Shown here one piece after another: positions 47,482 to 62,413 of a DNA stretch of 64,000 bases. The stretch covers positions 76,097,201 through 76,161,200 of the forward strand of contig OZ038422.1 of the NCBI GenBank assembly GCA_964036155.1. The letters are read 5' to 3'. The DNA comes from Diploscapter coronatus (lineage: Eukaryota > Nematoda > Chromadorea > Rhabditida > Rhabditidae). Position numbers and translations under genes: made by a program. The notes beneath the pieces are model-generated. The model was not told the origin of the DNA and ran no database searches. It saw only the letters and a list, made by a program, of their open reading frames with translations. Within the stretch, counting starts at the first letter, position 1. Every line of letters starts with the position of its first letter.

Positions 47482-48725
47482 ATGTCGGCTCCCGAGCCGA
47501 CGCAGACCGCGATTCGGCGGCTCAAGCGGGACCTCGAAAAATTGCAGGAGGTAGGATTTTCAATTTTCAAATAAAATTTATGTTTGTAAATTTTCGAAAA
47601 AATAAAAAATCATCAACTTTGCAAATTGATCTGGGTCTTAATTCCTTCAAAAAATGTTTGCTAAAATTCTAAATCATCCATTTTATCAACTGATCCATCC
47701 AACCTCAGGAGCCAATCGATGGAATCACCGCAATGGCCTTGGACACGAGCATTCTCGAGTGGCACTACGTGATTTGCGGCACTGCGGACACGCCGTATGA
47801 GGGGGGACTCTATCATGGAAAGCTCGTTTTTCCGCCTGGTATGTTTTGTTTTTATCCTTAAAAAATAAATATTTTTATATTTTGGAAAGAAATTATATAC
47901 AATTTTTTATGCCAATTTTTCTAATATTCTGAAGGAGAACAGGTGTCTTTAAATTTGTTCCAAGATATAATTTCCCCAGATTTCCCCTGGAAGCCCCCGT
48001 CTATCTACATGATGACCCCGAATGGTCGTTTCATTCCGAATTACCGGCTGTGTCTGACGATTTCCGACTATCACCCGGAAACGTGGAATCCCGGCTGGAC
48101 GGTTTCGGCTATTTTGGTAATGATTTTCCATCACTAGTCCATTAAAACCGCCCAGTTATAAATATCATAGGGGTTTCAACGAGGCTAAGATCAATGGATG
48201 AAGATCATATCTTTAATAATGGCGTACTTTTATCAGATTCATTTTTCCTTATTTTTATTAGATTCTTTTTTTATACATTTTGACAAAAAATCTAATGAAA
48301 ATATGGCGTAATCAGAGAAAATAATATTTATTGATTTTTTTTAACTTTCTATTTTTAGGTGGGCCTTCACAGTTTCATGAACGAGGACAGCATCGCGACG
48401 GGCTGCACGACGTCGACCGATCAACAGAAACGACAGCTCGCGCAGGACAGCATTCACTATAATCTCAGGGTCAGTTTTATGTCTTTTATTTTTATTGTAT
48501 TAAATTTACTTTTCTAAATAAAAAGCTTTGATGTATGAGAAATAATCAGAGGAACAATGTTAAAATAATTGATGGGGTTTATTCTAGCAATATAATGTAT
48601 AGCTCTTAAATAATATATTAGCATTTAAAGTTATGCTTTTCCTAAATTTTTATTTTCAGGACCCCGAATTTTGCCGTTGCTTCCCGGAATGGGCTGAAGA
48701 GCTCCGAAAGACGGTTGGCAAATAA
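47482..48725 (+). CDS. ubc-15: UBE2J2/Ubc6-type ubiquitin-conjugating enzyme, no membrane anchor
   Basis: E2 enzyme of the Ubc6/UBE2J branch, which works in ER-associated degradation. 170 residues in five exons. Hallmarks: [57 protein letters not shown], the active-site Cys in [13 protein letters not shown], then [20 protein letters not shown] and the family tail [13 protein letters not shown]. As in all UBE2J enzymes the usual HPN is replaced by TPNGRF. UBE2J2 of vertebrates has a C-terminal transmembrane anchor after a long linker; this copy stops right after the core at ELRKTVGK, so it would be soluble. No further exon is seen before the 48.8 kb candidate on the other strand. The symbol is the C. 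elegans name for this branch. Confidence 0.9.
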
Positions 48726-48776
48726 TCTAATAATTTAAACTTTATGTAGGATACAGTAGCTTTCAAATATTATATT

Positions 48777-49229
48777 TTAAGGTATTTCCACTTTTACTGA
48801 TTTCCAAAATTCCTCTTTAAACATCCAATCTAGTGATATATAAGCGCTTGCAAGTCTTGAATGATCCGGGTATCTAGGCGATTTTTCAAGTTTTCTACAA
48901 GTCTCATTTTCAACTTTATCTATTTTTAGAGAAGCTTTATAAATATAGGGCGAAGTTTGCAAATGAGTAAAGTTTATAGTGAACCTTCTAAAATATCATT
49001 TTTCCTTTCTTTTTTCCATTTCCACGCCAACATACACGGGCCGATATTTTTCTAATCTTATTTTTTCGGAGACATTTTGTAAAAACCCATTTTTGTACAT
49101 CACACATTCTGCTTGATTCAGATCACTTTCAAAATTATGAGCTACGATTGAGCTTTTAGAATTTTCCTTGTCAGGGTTATTCTTGAAGAAAATGTTTAGC
49201 AGTATAAATAAATTATTTGGACCTAAAGT
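48777..49229 (-). CDS. Candidate small gene, 5' end unresolved
   Basis: Two open exons on the minus strand join in phase across a 48-nt intron with donor CCCGT|GTATGT and acceptor TATTTTAG. Upstream exon reads ...LLNIFFKNNPDKENS, then LNQAECVMYKNGFLQNVSEK and RLEKYRPV; downstream exon TINFTHLQTSPYIYKASL, then SPRYPDHSRLASAYISLD, ending EFWKSVKVEIP. Residue usage (Trp, Tyr, Cys, His, mixed charges) looks coding rather than random. A start codon is not fixed: the frame is open upstream to a possible acceptor GAAACTTTAG near 49229. No family recognised. It would be convergent with the E2 gene, 51 bp apart. Confidence 0.33.
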
Positions 49230-51707
49230 TTCAAATTTGAGGGATCTGTTTGTCAATTTTAGAAGCACAAGTTCAAAGTAATTCGATCTGATTTTGAGTG
49301 GGAACGAGAGTCATATTTTCTAAGGATTGCGGGAGACATATGATGAACTGATAGAGATAACGATATAATAAGAGAACTATAGGAAGAGGAGGTGTGAGAG
49401 AGTGGATTTGAAGAGAGAAAAGATAAGGATGGTATAGATATAATGTGATCTTATAGAGTTGAGAAAGAAAAGGCGAGAGATTATGGATTTCTTAGAGGGA
49501 GAAAAGGGTGAGACAAGGGATTAGAAAACGACCCGACCACACGATGAAAAACACGAGATCCCGGTGCCAGTTGTCTTACCCGAAGGGCTAACTTTTTCTT
49601 TCTTTTTTCTCTCTTATCAACTATAACTGTTCCTTCATCTCTAACAAGACCTATTCTAAGATCCTCTCAATTTTGAGAATTACCTTGTTTTCGAGATTCA
49701 CGACCCTCTCTTGAAAGTTTCTCTTTCTTTGAGTTCTCTTAAAATTTAATGATCTCTCATTTTCCTGATCACTAAAAATCAGCACATCTGTGCGTGGAGA
49801 AACATGAAACTAAAACATCAATTTTTAAGTTGATGATTCTAGATCAAACTCCTCAAAAAAAATTTTTTTACATCCTCCTCCGGGTTTTTTTTTATTTATC
49901 CAACATTTTTGTCCCCCGGTGCGGTTTTGAGGTTTGTTTGTCCGCACGTGTCTGAAAGACGGAAACCACTTCAAGAAAATCTCCCACAGGATTTTCGAGA
50001 TAAAGACAAGCAAAATTCTGTTCCCATTCTCTCTATTTTTGCAGGTTAAATTTGCTGTTCCTGAGAAATGTTTGGATTTTCCGATCTCTTCAAAATATTT
50101 TCGACTTTAGAGTTCATTTTTGACGTTTCTTATGAAAAATATTTGATCACATTCTTTTTCTAAACCCAAATGTTTGAATTCTTTTCAATTTATATCTCCT
50201 AAGTTCAGGGAATTTTTTAGATATCTTTCAAATTCTTAATTTGCATTTTAAAGCTGATTTTTCGAAAGTTTTGATTTCAGTCTTCAAACTTTGCTTCTTT
50301 GATGAAAAACTTTACAGTCACTATCAATATTATCAATGGCTGCGAGTTTTTCTTCTCGGTGTTTTGTATTTTGGTTCCAGTTCCTCCGTCCATTCTTTGT
50401 AACTGGACGCTTTCTTCCTTCCCTCCACATGATAATATGTACTTGCTTCAAAAATCTTGACTCAATTTATCACTATAGTAGCTTTCTATCAGTGGTAAGA
50501 TTTTTGCTCTATCAATACAATTTGATCATTTCTCTTATCATCATTCAAGTTATCATTAGAGTAGCTTTTATCAGAATGAAATTTTTATATAAATTTTCAA
50601 GTTATTGCTAAATTTTGTAAAACCGTTAGACTAACATTAGTGGAGCAGGTTTACTGGTCTTTATTGATAAAACGCTGAGTTATCAGTAGTTTTTCAAGCT
50701 AGTATTTTTGACCTATCACTTATCGATAACCAGCTCCTCTCCCTCGTGTCTTTGTCATTTTGCAGACGGGCTTCCGCCCGTACTTCACAATTCGATTCAC
50801 TCTGACTCTCGGTCCTGTCCGCATCGCATTTTTCGACCGATGTTTTCCCCTACTGTCTTTTCCCAATTTCTTTCTCGACGATTTCTCGCATCACTCAATT
50901 CAATTTGATATGTGTTCTTCAGGGGTAAAATCTAGAAATCGTACCGGGAAGGGACCCGCCCTTCTGAATTGATTTAACAGCAATTTATTGTTCATTTCAA
51001 ATTTCAATCTGAGAAAATGGTATTGTTTACTTCGTTCTGATAAGTTCAAAATTCGAAAATTAATGTTCCCTAATCAAATTACCAAAAACGATTGAAAAAT
51101 GTCAGATCTTTGAAAATCTCAGGAATTCGAATTTCTCATCTTTGATTTTAAACATACCATCACGTTATATGACGCTATATCTGTTTAGATATTTTTAACA
51201 TAACTTTGGGGCGAGCCCTGACGCAAAACGTATACAAATCTCTATTATAAATTCTCTAAAATTCCTCATTTTTGAGGACAAAACTTATTTTCAATTTTCA
51301 CAGAGCAGATGTTTCGGACTTTCACTTTAATCTCCACATAAATAAGGTTTAATAAGCCTCTTATCGTTTGAATATTGAGTTTTAAAATAGGCGCATTCAG
51401 TGTCATTTGGTGTACTTCTGCATCATTTTGGGTCTAATATTACCATTTTGGGTACTCAAGAACCTGTTAATTCGAGAACTTTCTCCAATTCCCATATCAC
51501 TTGTATTTCTAGTCCATTGACTTATTGTTGATTTCATTCAGTCAATCAGACCATGTTTCTCATGTTTTTGGTTTCGTGACTTCAGCACTTCGTGTACTAC
51601 GCCCACTCTGTCTCCTCAATAGTCATTATTAATTTATCTAAAAAATATTTTAATTTCCTATATTAAAACTACGACAATTTAAAGGATGTCGTCATAGTTT
51701 AACATAT

Positions 51708-51962
51708 CTAACCTCTAGAAAATGATATAAATTTCAAATTTTTCGCTAATAGTTCATTTTCCGATCTCAAATATTGTATTAGCTGTCTAATTCTAGTCAA
51801 GTCGCCAGTTTCGTCATCATTCATTTTCGCATCGAGGTTTTGAAACTTGACCCCATGACAATTTGGGTCGTTTGACTTCAAACTTTTGCTGCAAGAACTT
51901 GTCATTTCCTCCGCGTGCATTTTTCCGAGAAATAAGGTCAGGTTGTCACGTTTTTCCTGGTC
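51708..51962 (-). CDS. Candidate coiled-coil coding piece
   Basis: The open frame on the minus strand is continuous from about 51962 to TAG at 51708. An ATG at 51920 gives 70 residues (MHAEEMTSSCSKSLKSNDPN...), containing DLTRIRQLIQYLRSENELLA, a good short amphipathic/coiled-coil helix. Sequence upstream of that ATG in the same frame (EKRDNLTLFLGK) also looks coding, so the ATG may be internal and the piece may be an exon. A GTTAGA donor-like site overlaps the stop. No family recognised. Confidence 0.3.
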   Translation of the reverse strand, partial: DQEKRDNLTLFLGKMHAEEMTSSCSKSLKSNDPNCHGVKFQNLDAKMNDDETGDLTRIRQLIQYLRSENELLAKNLKFISFSRG

Positions 51963-52239
51963 ATGTCGTTGTCAATATCAATGTTAAATTGTAGTTTAAC
52001 TTTTCTAAAGCTTGGTTTAATCTAAAGATGTGTATATTTCTGGCATGCTTAACCTAAACTTCCTATACCATAGATATTCAGATATTGGTTTTTAAAGTTA
52101 TAATTTCTAAAATTATTCATCGGAACACATCAAAGACTATATAATCTAAATATATTTATAGTTGGTATATAATTGTATTATATATCATTCTTCTGCTGAT
52201 ATATAAAAGACCACGATCCGATGACGCAGTGTTCTTTGG

Positions 52240-52264
52240 GAAAATCGATTATCGATCGATTTTC
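52240..52264. repeat. Perfect 10-bp hairpin with ATCGAT sites
   Basis: GAAAATCGAT, loop TATCG, then ATCGATTTTC. The palindrome sits about 0.65 kb upstream of the IP6K ATG and contains overlapping ATCGAT words, a sequence bound by CUT/ONECUT homeodomain proteins. Could be a regulatory site or RNA hairpin. Confidence 0.6.
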
Positions 52265-52899
52265 TGCTTCTTTTTGCCGCAAGCCACTTTGTTTGGTCGC
52301 GTTCTCCTCACATGCTGCTGCTAACAGACAGACAGACGGGTTCTAGATTTCTCTATATCAGGGAATTTTTGACCATATACCAAATTTTAATGTATAAAAA
52401 TGTCATTCTATGATTCGAAATAATGAAATGAAAGTTTCTAAGGTCACAATACATTTTTGGGAGCCTAAATATAACTTAAAAGATCAAATTTCTAATTTAA
52501 ATTATTCGCAGTGTAAACAGTTTAGCATATGTGGGGTAGTGGTATTTTATGTTTACAAAAATGAGCAACCTATTCGTAAGTTATTCATCATTCTTATGAC
52601 TGTTGGTGCATATGATATGAACTTCTGACTCAAGTATTTAGCATTTAATCATAACGACCCCTCGTACTTCTGTTTACAACTGGTTCTTATCAACAATCAA
52701 TTCGCTTGGGAGCAGAAAATCATCGATCTTGGTTATCACCTTACTCTTATCAGTAAAATCTCTTAATTCCACTCATTTTTATCAGTATTCTCCGTTCTTT
52801 TTACGTACTTTCGTTTCGAATTTTTCAACAAATTCCTATTTTTCGTGCATTTTCAGTATATTTGAAAGCGTTTTTATGATCAATTTTCAGCTTGTTATA

Positions 52900-54601
52900 A
52901 TGGTACTAAATATCAAGCGTTTCCCCTCACTAGATGACCCATTCCAATGTGATTTATCTACACTAGAAGAAATCAAACCCTACCCTCATCAGGTAATTAA
53001 ACTAATTACCTCTTAATTAACTAAGTGTCTATAATTAAGGTCGGCGGGCACACCCCCTTCTCCTGTCTGCCTAACGGCCATTTGGTAAGATAATTATCTA
53101 TAATTAGGGTACTTGAATCTACTTATCCTAATTATCTAAAATTAGAAGTAGCTAACTCTGTTAATTTAAGCTGAAACCTTGTGCCGAAAGAGAGCTGAAG
53201 TTTTACGCTCAGATGCCGAAGCAACTAATTTCAATTGCACCACGATGTTGTGCTACAATGCAGGTATAAAAACCAAGCAATAAGCAAGATTTAATTACGT
53301 TGCGGTTTTGAATTCAGGGCTCTTCTGTGACTTCGTTACCGGCATGTTGTGCCGACTGCCTGTCTAGCCATAGCAATATTCTAATTCCTAAGTCCATAGA
53401 GGGATCTCCGATTTTGAACAAGAGGAAGTTGCCCAAGTAGTTATTCATTTGGATTAGAAAATATTATAAAAAAAAAAACAGACAAAAATCGAATATATTA
53501 TTAATAAGAAGTGCAAGAATAGACATTTTTAGATTCAAATTCAAATTTTTCATAAAATTAAAAAAAAAATTTCTAGGGATTAGAGTTTTTCTTAAAATAT
53601 TAATTATAACAAATTTCAGGAACTTCTTAATAATGTCGGACCTGACGCACGGATTCGTGCGGCCCTGCGTTTTGGACCTGAAACTAGGAACTCGACAGCA
53701 TGGCGACGGAGCTAGTCAAAAGAAAGTTCAAAGTCAGGAGGACAAGTGTCAAAACACGACGTCCGCCAAACTGGGCATTAGGCTATGTGGTGAGAATTTG
53801 AAAAGTATAAGCAAATAAAATTTTAATAAACAAATCTCATAAGACAAAACCGCTCTTTATCATATTTTTGTTTAAATATAATAGACTTTTGAGCGACATA
53901 TTTCATGGAAAAGCTTGATTTTCATCATTATTCTGCACCATATCCACTTAAAATAGTACGTTTCAAGCTTTGCTATTTTTCAATGAAAAAAAGGCTTATT
54001 TTCACCATTTTTCGAAAAAAAAAACTCTTAAATTTTAGATCGTTAAAGAAATTCATGGAATTTCAAATTTAGGCATGAAATACTTCCCTGAGATGTCGGA
54101 GAAGTTCAAGTGTTTGGACAAATACTTTGGAAGATCTTTAAGCGAAGCTGGACTTCACGCGGTCATTTCTGCGTTTTTCGCACATTCCAAACTAGCCATA
54201 CAGGAAGTCTTGAAGAAGGTCGATAATATTAAGGAGGTAATTTATTTTAAAAACTATTTTTATTTCACATTTTTAGTTTCAAAATTTCAGATCATCAAAA
54301 ACTCTGAAGGCATGCGCTTCTTTGGAGCCTCACTTTTGATAGTTATCGAAGGCCCAAATATCGGAAAAGAAGACAATGCGGAGAGGTTAAAACTTAAAAA
54401 GTAACTAAAATAAAATTTGTTTTCAGAAATCTCAGTAAAGTCGAAATGAAGTTGGTTGATTTCGCGAAGGCCACCTTTTCTGGGTTTCTTTCCGACGGCC
54501 ACTACGTCGGGGTGGACGAAGGGTCGATTTTGGGTCTCGACACTCTTTGTAAATTTTTGAAAGAACCCACCTCCACAATACTTCATGATCAGAAAGCATA
54601 A
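52900..54601 (+). CDS. IP6K: Inositol hexakisphosphate kinase
   Basis: Inositol polyphosphate kinase (IPK family) making 5-diphosphoinositol pentakisphosphate from InsP6. About 320 residues in eight exons. The signature P-x3-D-x-K-x-G is present as PCVLDLKLGTRQHGD, followed by the family block CQNTTSAKLGIRLCGMKYF. Later come FFGASLLIVIEG (the SSLL-type motif) and MKLVDFAKATFSGF, whose Asp binds metal, then GLDTLCKFL near the end. The N-terminal third starts VLNIKRFPSLDDPF and includes the GGHTPFSC block. Shorter than vertebrate IP6Ks (about 410-440) because the linker is reduced. ATG 52900 follows TTTTCAG by 9 nt. Two introns near the start consist largely of TAATTA words. The family call is firm; IP6K against IPMK is decided by the CQNTTSAKLGIRLCGM block. 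Confidence 0.9.
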
Positions 54602-55327
54602 TTAACTCTAGCCAGGTTAAGCCGCCGCCAGAAGGTCTCTTTAAAATATAAGTTTTGCTTTCAGTCTAAATTTTTAATTTTGGTTTTAACTCTATCTAGG
54701 TCTGAGCAAATTTTTAAGTAAAATGGAAGAAGTGGTGAATTTAAATCTATGAAATGTTACTTAAACACTCAATTCACTGCTTTTCAAATTTATTTTTATG
54801 TACCTAATTTTTTTCTCTTTTATATTTTAGATGTTATGGAATTTCGCTTTTTTATGTACAAAGGCTTGTAAAATCGCAATTTCCTGAGGTTGTATGATTT
54901 TTGCACCGAGCTTTTCAAATTTATCATTCCTAAATTCAAAAAAATAATTCCATTTCCAAAATGATGCCATCATTATCATGTTTCTTTGTCGCAAACATCA
55001 AATGTGATATTCGGGTATTGAGAGGAATCCTCAAATTTTAAATGTACAGAATATAGAGAATAAATTGATTTTTTATTATTAAAGATCATAAGATTTCCAG
55101 AGATTTATTAAACTTTTTATAAGCGAGGAAAAGTCTTGAGATCAATAAACTGAAATGATCATTATGAGTCCATAAGATATGTAATAAAAAAAATTTTCGG
55201 GTTTTCGTTGCTGATCCTAAAATATAAAAATTGCATAAAGATATTAAAAATAATTTTAAGAAATAAAAACATTTTTTTTATTAACTTCTAGAAAAGAGAT
55301 CAATATTTTCTTTAAAAAATCAAGAAT
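54602..55327. other. Intergenic region after IP6K
   Basis: AT-rich 726 bp between convergent ends of IP6K and the tiny minus-strand gene. No exon seen. Confidence 0.5.
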
Positions 55328-55676
55328 TTACACGACTTGATCGCAGGTTTTCATGACTCGTCTTGCTTCGTTTGGATCCACGCAGCTCGTTTTCTTATCG
55401 TCCGAACCAAAGGCTTCTTTGAAGTTGAGAATAAATAAGAGATACGCCGGAATTGACATCGCGAGTAATGACTATAAGAAAATCCATTCTCAGTAGGCTT
55501 TGCGATTCAAAAATTATCAAGGCTTCTCCTAAATTTACAATGGGTCTTGATATTGTAGGTCAGGCCTATAGTTTTAGATTTTCCATATAGCTTGCATTTG
55601 GTGTTTAAATATGATATGAGCTGATAAAAACTGCTTGTTCAACCATAACTTTATTCATAATTTTCGCAAAAAACAT
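55328..55676 (-). CDS. Candidate tiny single-pass membrane protein
   Basis: The terminal exon 55471-55328 opens after TTCTTATAG in phase 0 and reads SLLAMSIPAYLLFILNF, then KEAFGSDDKKTSCVDPNEAR, ending RRVMKTCDQVV: one hydrophobic segment followed by a polar tail with two Cys. An upstream ATG at 55676 (MFFAKIMNK) could join in phase through weak donors (GTTATG or GTTTTT), giving a protein near 56-62 residues of the type common among mitochondrial inner-membrane assembly factors. Exon 2 is well supported, exon 1 weakly. It is divergent from membralin with about 165 bp between the starts. Family not recognised. Confidence 0.4.
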
Positions 55677-55841
55677 TCTCAACTCTTTTCTCTCATTCAC
55701 AATACGCCCCGCCCCTTCTTTCACGTTCTCCCTTTGCACTTCGTCAACACTTGCATTATCAGTCGATTATTTTTGTTGTCGATTTAATTGGTTAATTATC
55801 CATTAATTAGTCAGTTAATTGCAGGGAGATGCTAATTAGCG
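55677..55841. promoter_or_regulatory. Divergent spacer, membralin leader with uORF
   Basis: Short region between the tiny minus gene and membralin. On the plus strand GTTAATTGCAG (to 55824) is an acceptor-like site. Four bases later a first ATG opens a ten-codon upstream ORF (MLISDGPRSE) that overlaps the membralin start in another frame. The region before the acceptor is made of TAATTA words. Confidence 0.45.
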
Positions 55842-61476
<5,635 letters not shown>

Positions 61477-62413
61477 TTACCACCGATTAACTTAATTTAC
61501 TAATTAATTGAGATGATTATCCCCAATTATCGACATTAATTGCCCAGTTAAGTGTTATCTTCGATTAATTAGAATGGAGTTAGATACAAAATATCCGAAA
61601 ATCAAAGAAGTTTTGTTTAGAGAAATTTAACATTTTCTTTGATTTTTTTATTAAAAGTCGGCTTTTGGCCGGTGATAACACAAAATTTGAATGTGCTACA
61701 AAATTATCAGTTTTCCTAGAAAAACGCGATTTTTTTCGTTGTGATGTAAAAATTTCGGGTTAAATATTTTTTGTTCGTTCTCTAAAATTTATCATTTTGA
61801 TTATCAGACCCTTCTAACTATATCAATTACTGTAGTTCTTTTTCGTCAAAGTACCCAGGTATTTTGGCTTCTTGATCTCATTTCTTCCTTGGTTTTCACG
61901 GTTACAGTACATATTTTCAATTAGATCAGATAAGCAAAATTCGATAAAATTTTATTTCCATTCAATCAGAAAGAAATTGAATCTCTTTGATAAAAACAGA
62001 TAGAAGTGGAAAAATCGAATTGGGAAAGGGAGGCTAGAATCGAAAATAATACTAAAAGCCAGAAAAATGCTATTAAAAGAAAAATCAATCGATAAATTAG
62101 GAAAAATCACAGAACAGTGGAAAATTCACGATGGTTAAATCAACGAAAATTTTTGGTTGTGTTTAAAAATGAACGAAAAAATCATTCCTTTATAAGCTTA
62201 GAGATTTTGGAAAATCCTATCTAATGATGAAAGATAGGACGATAACACGTCTAGGATAAATTCCAAAATTTCCATTTTGTACCACGTATACCAAATCTAC
62301 TACAGAAACCTTGTGGTCGAGTCAATATTATGGAAAAATCACCAGAACCTTGTAGTTTTGTGCAAAATTCAGAAGTAAAAATACCGAGTAGAGGGAAGTT
62401 TTTGTCGACTAAT
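61477..62413. other. Convergent intergenic region
   Basis: Between the ends of membralin (plus) and SEC62 (minus). Begins with TAATTA-rich sequence (61480-61575). Contains an ATTACTGTAG word near 61830. No exon seen. Confidence 0.5.

Larger units (their letters stand above)
48726..52899. other. Gene-poor 4.2 kb interval
   Basis: AT-rich region between the E2 and the IP6K gene. Two minus-strand candidate coding pieces (48777-49229, 51708-51962) are listed separately. Also present: a GA-rich tract at about 49373-49450, a CAGA tandem at 52326-52338, and a 10-bp perfect hairpin at 52240-52264. Open frames at 50336-50611 and 52410-52628 are AT- or T-rich and not persuasive. Confidence 0.45.

Noticed and set aside
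52410..52628. 72-codon plus-strand open frame upstream of IP6K
   Set aside because: No recognisable motif, AT-driven composition, no splice junction linking it to IP6K.
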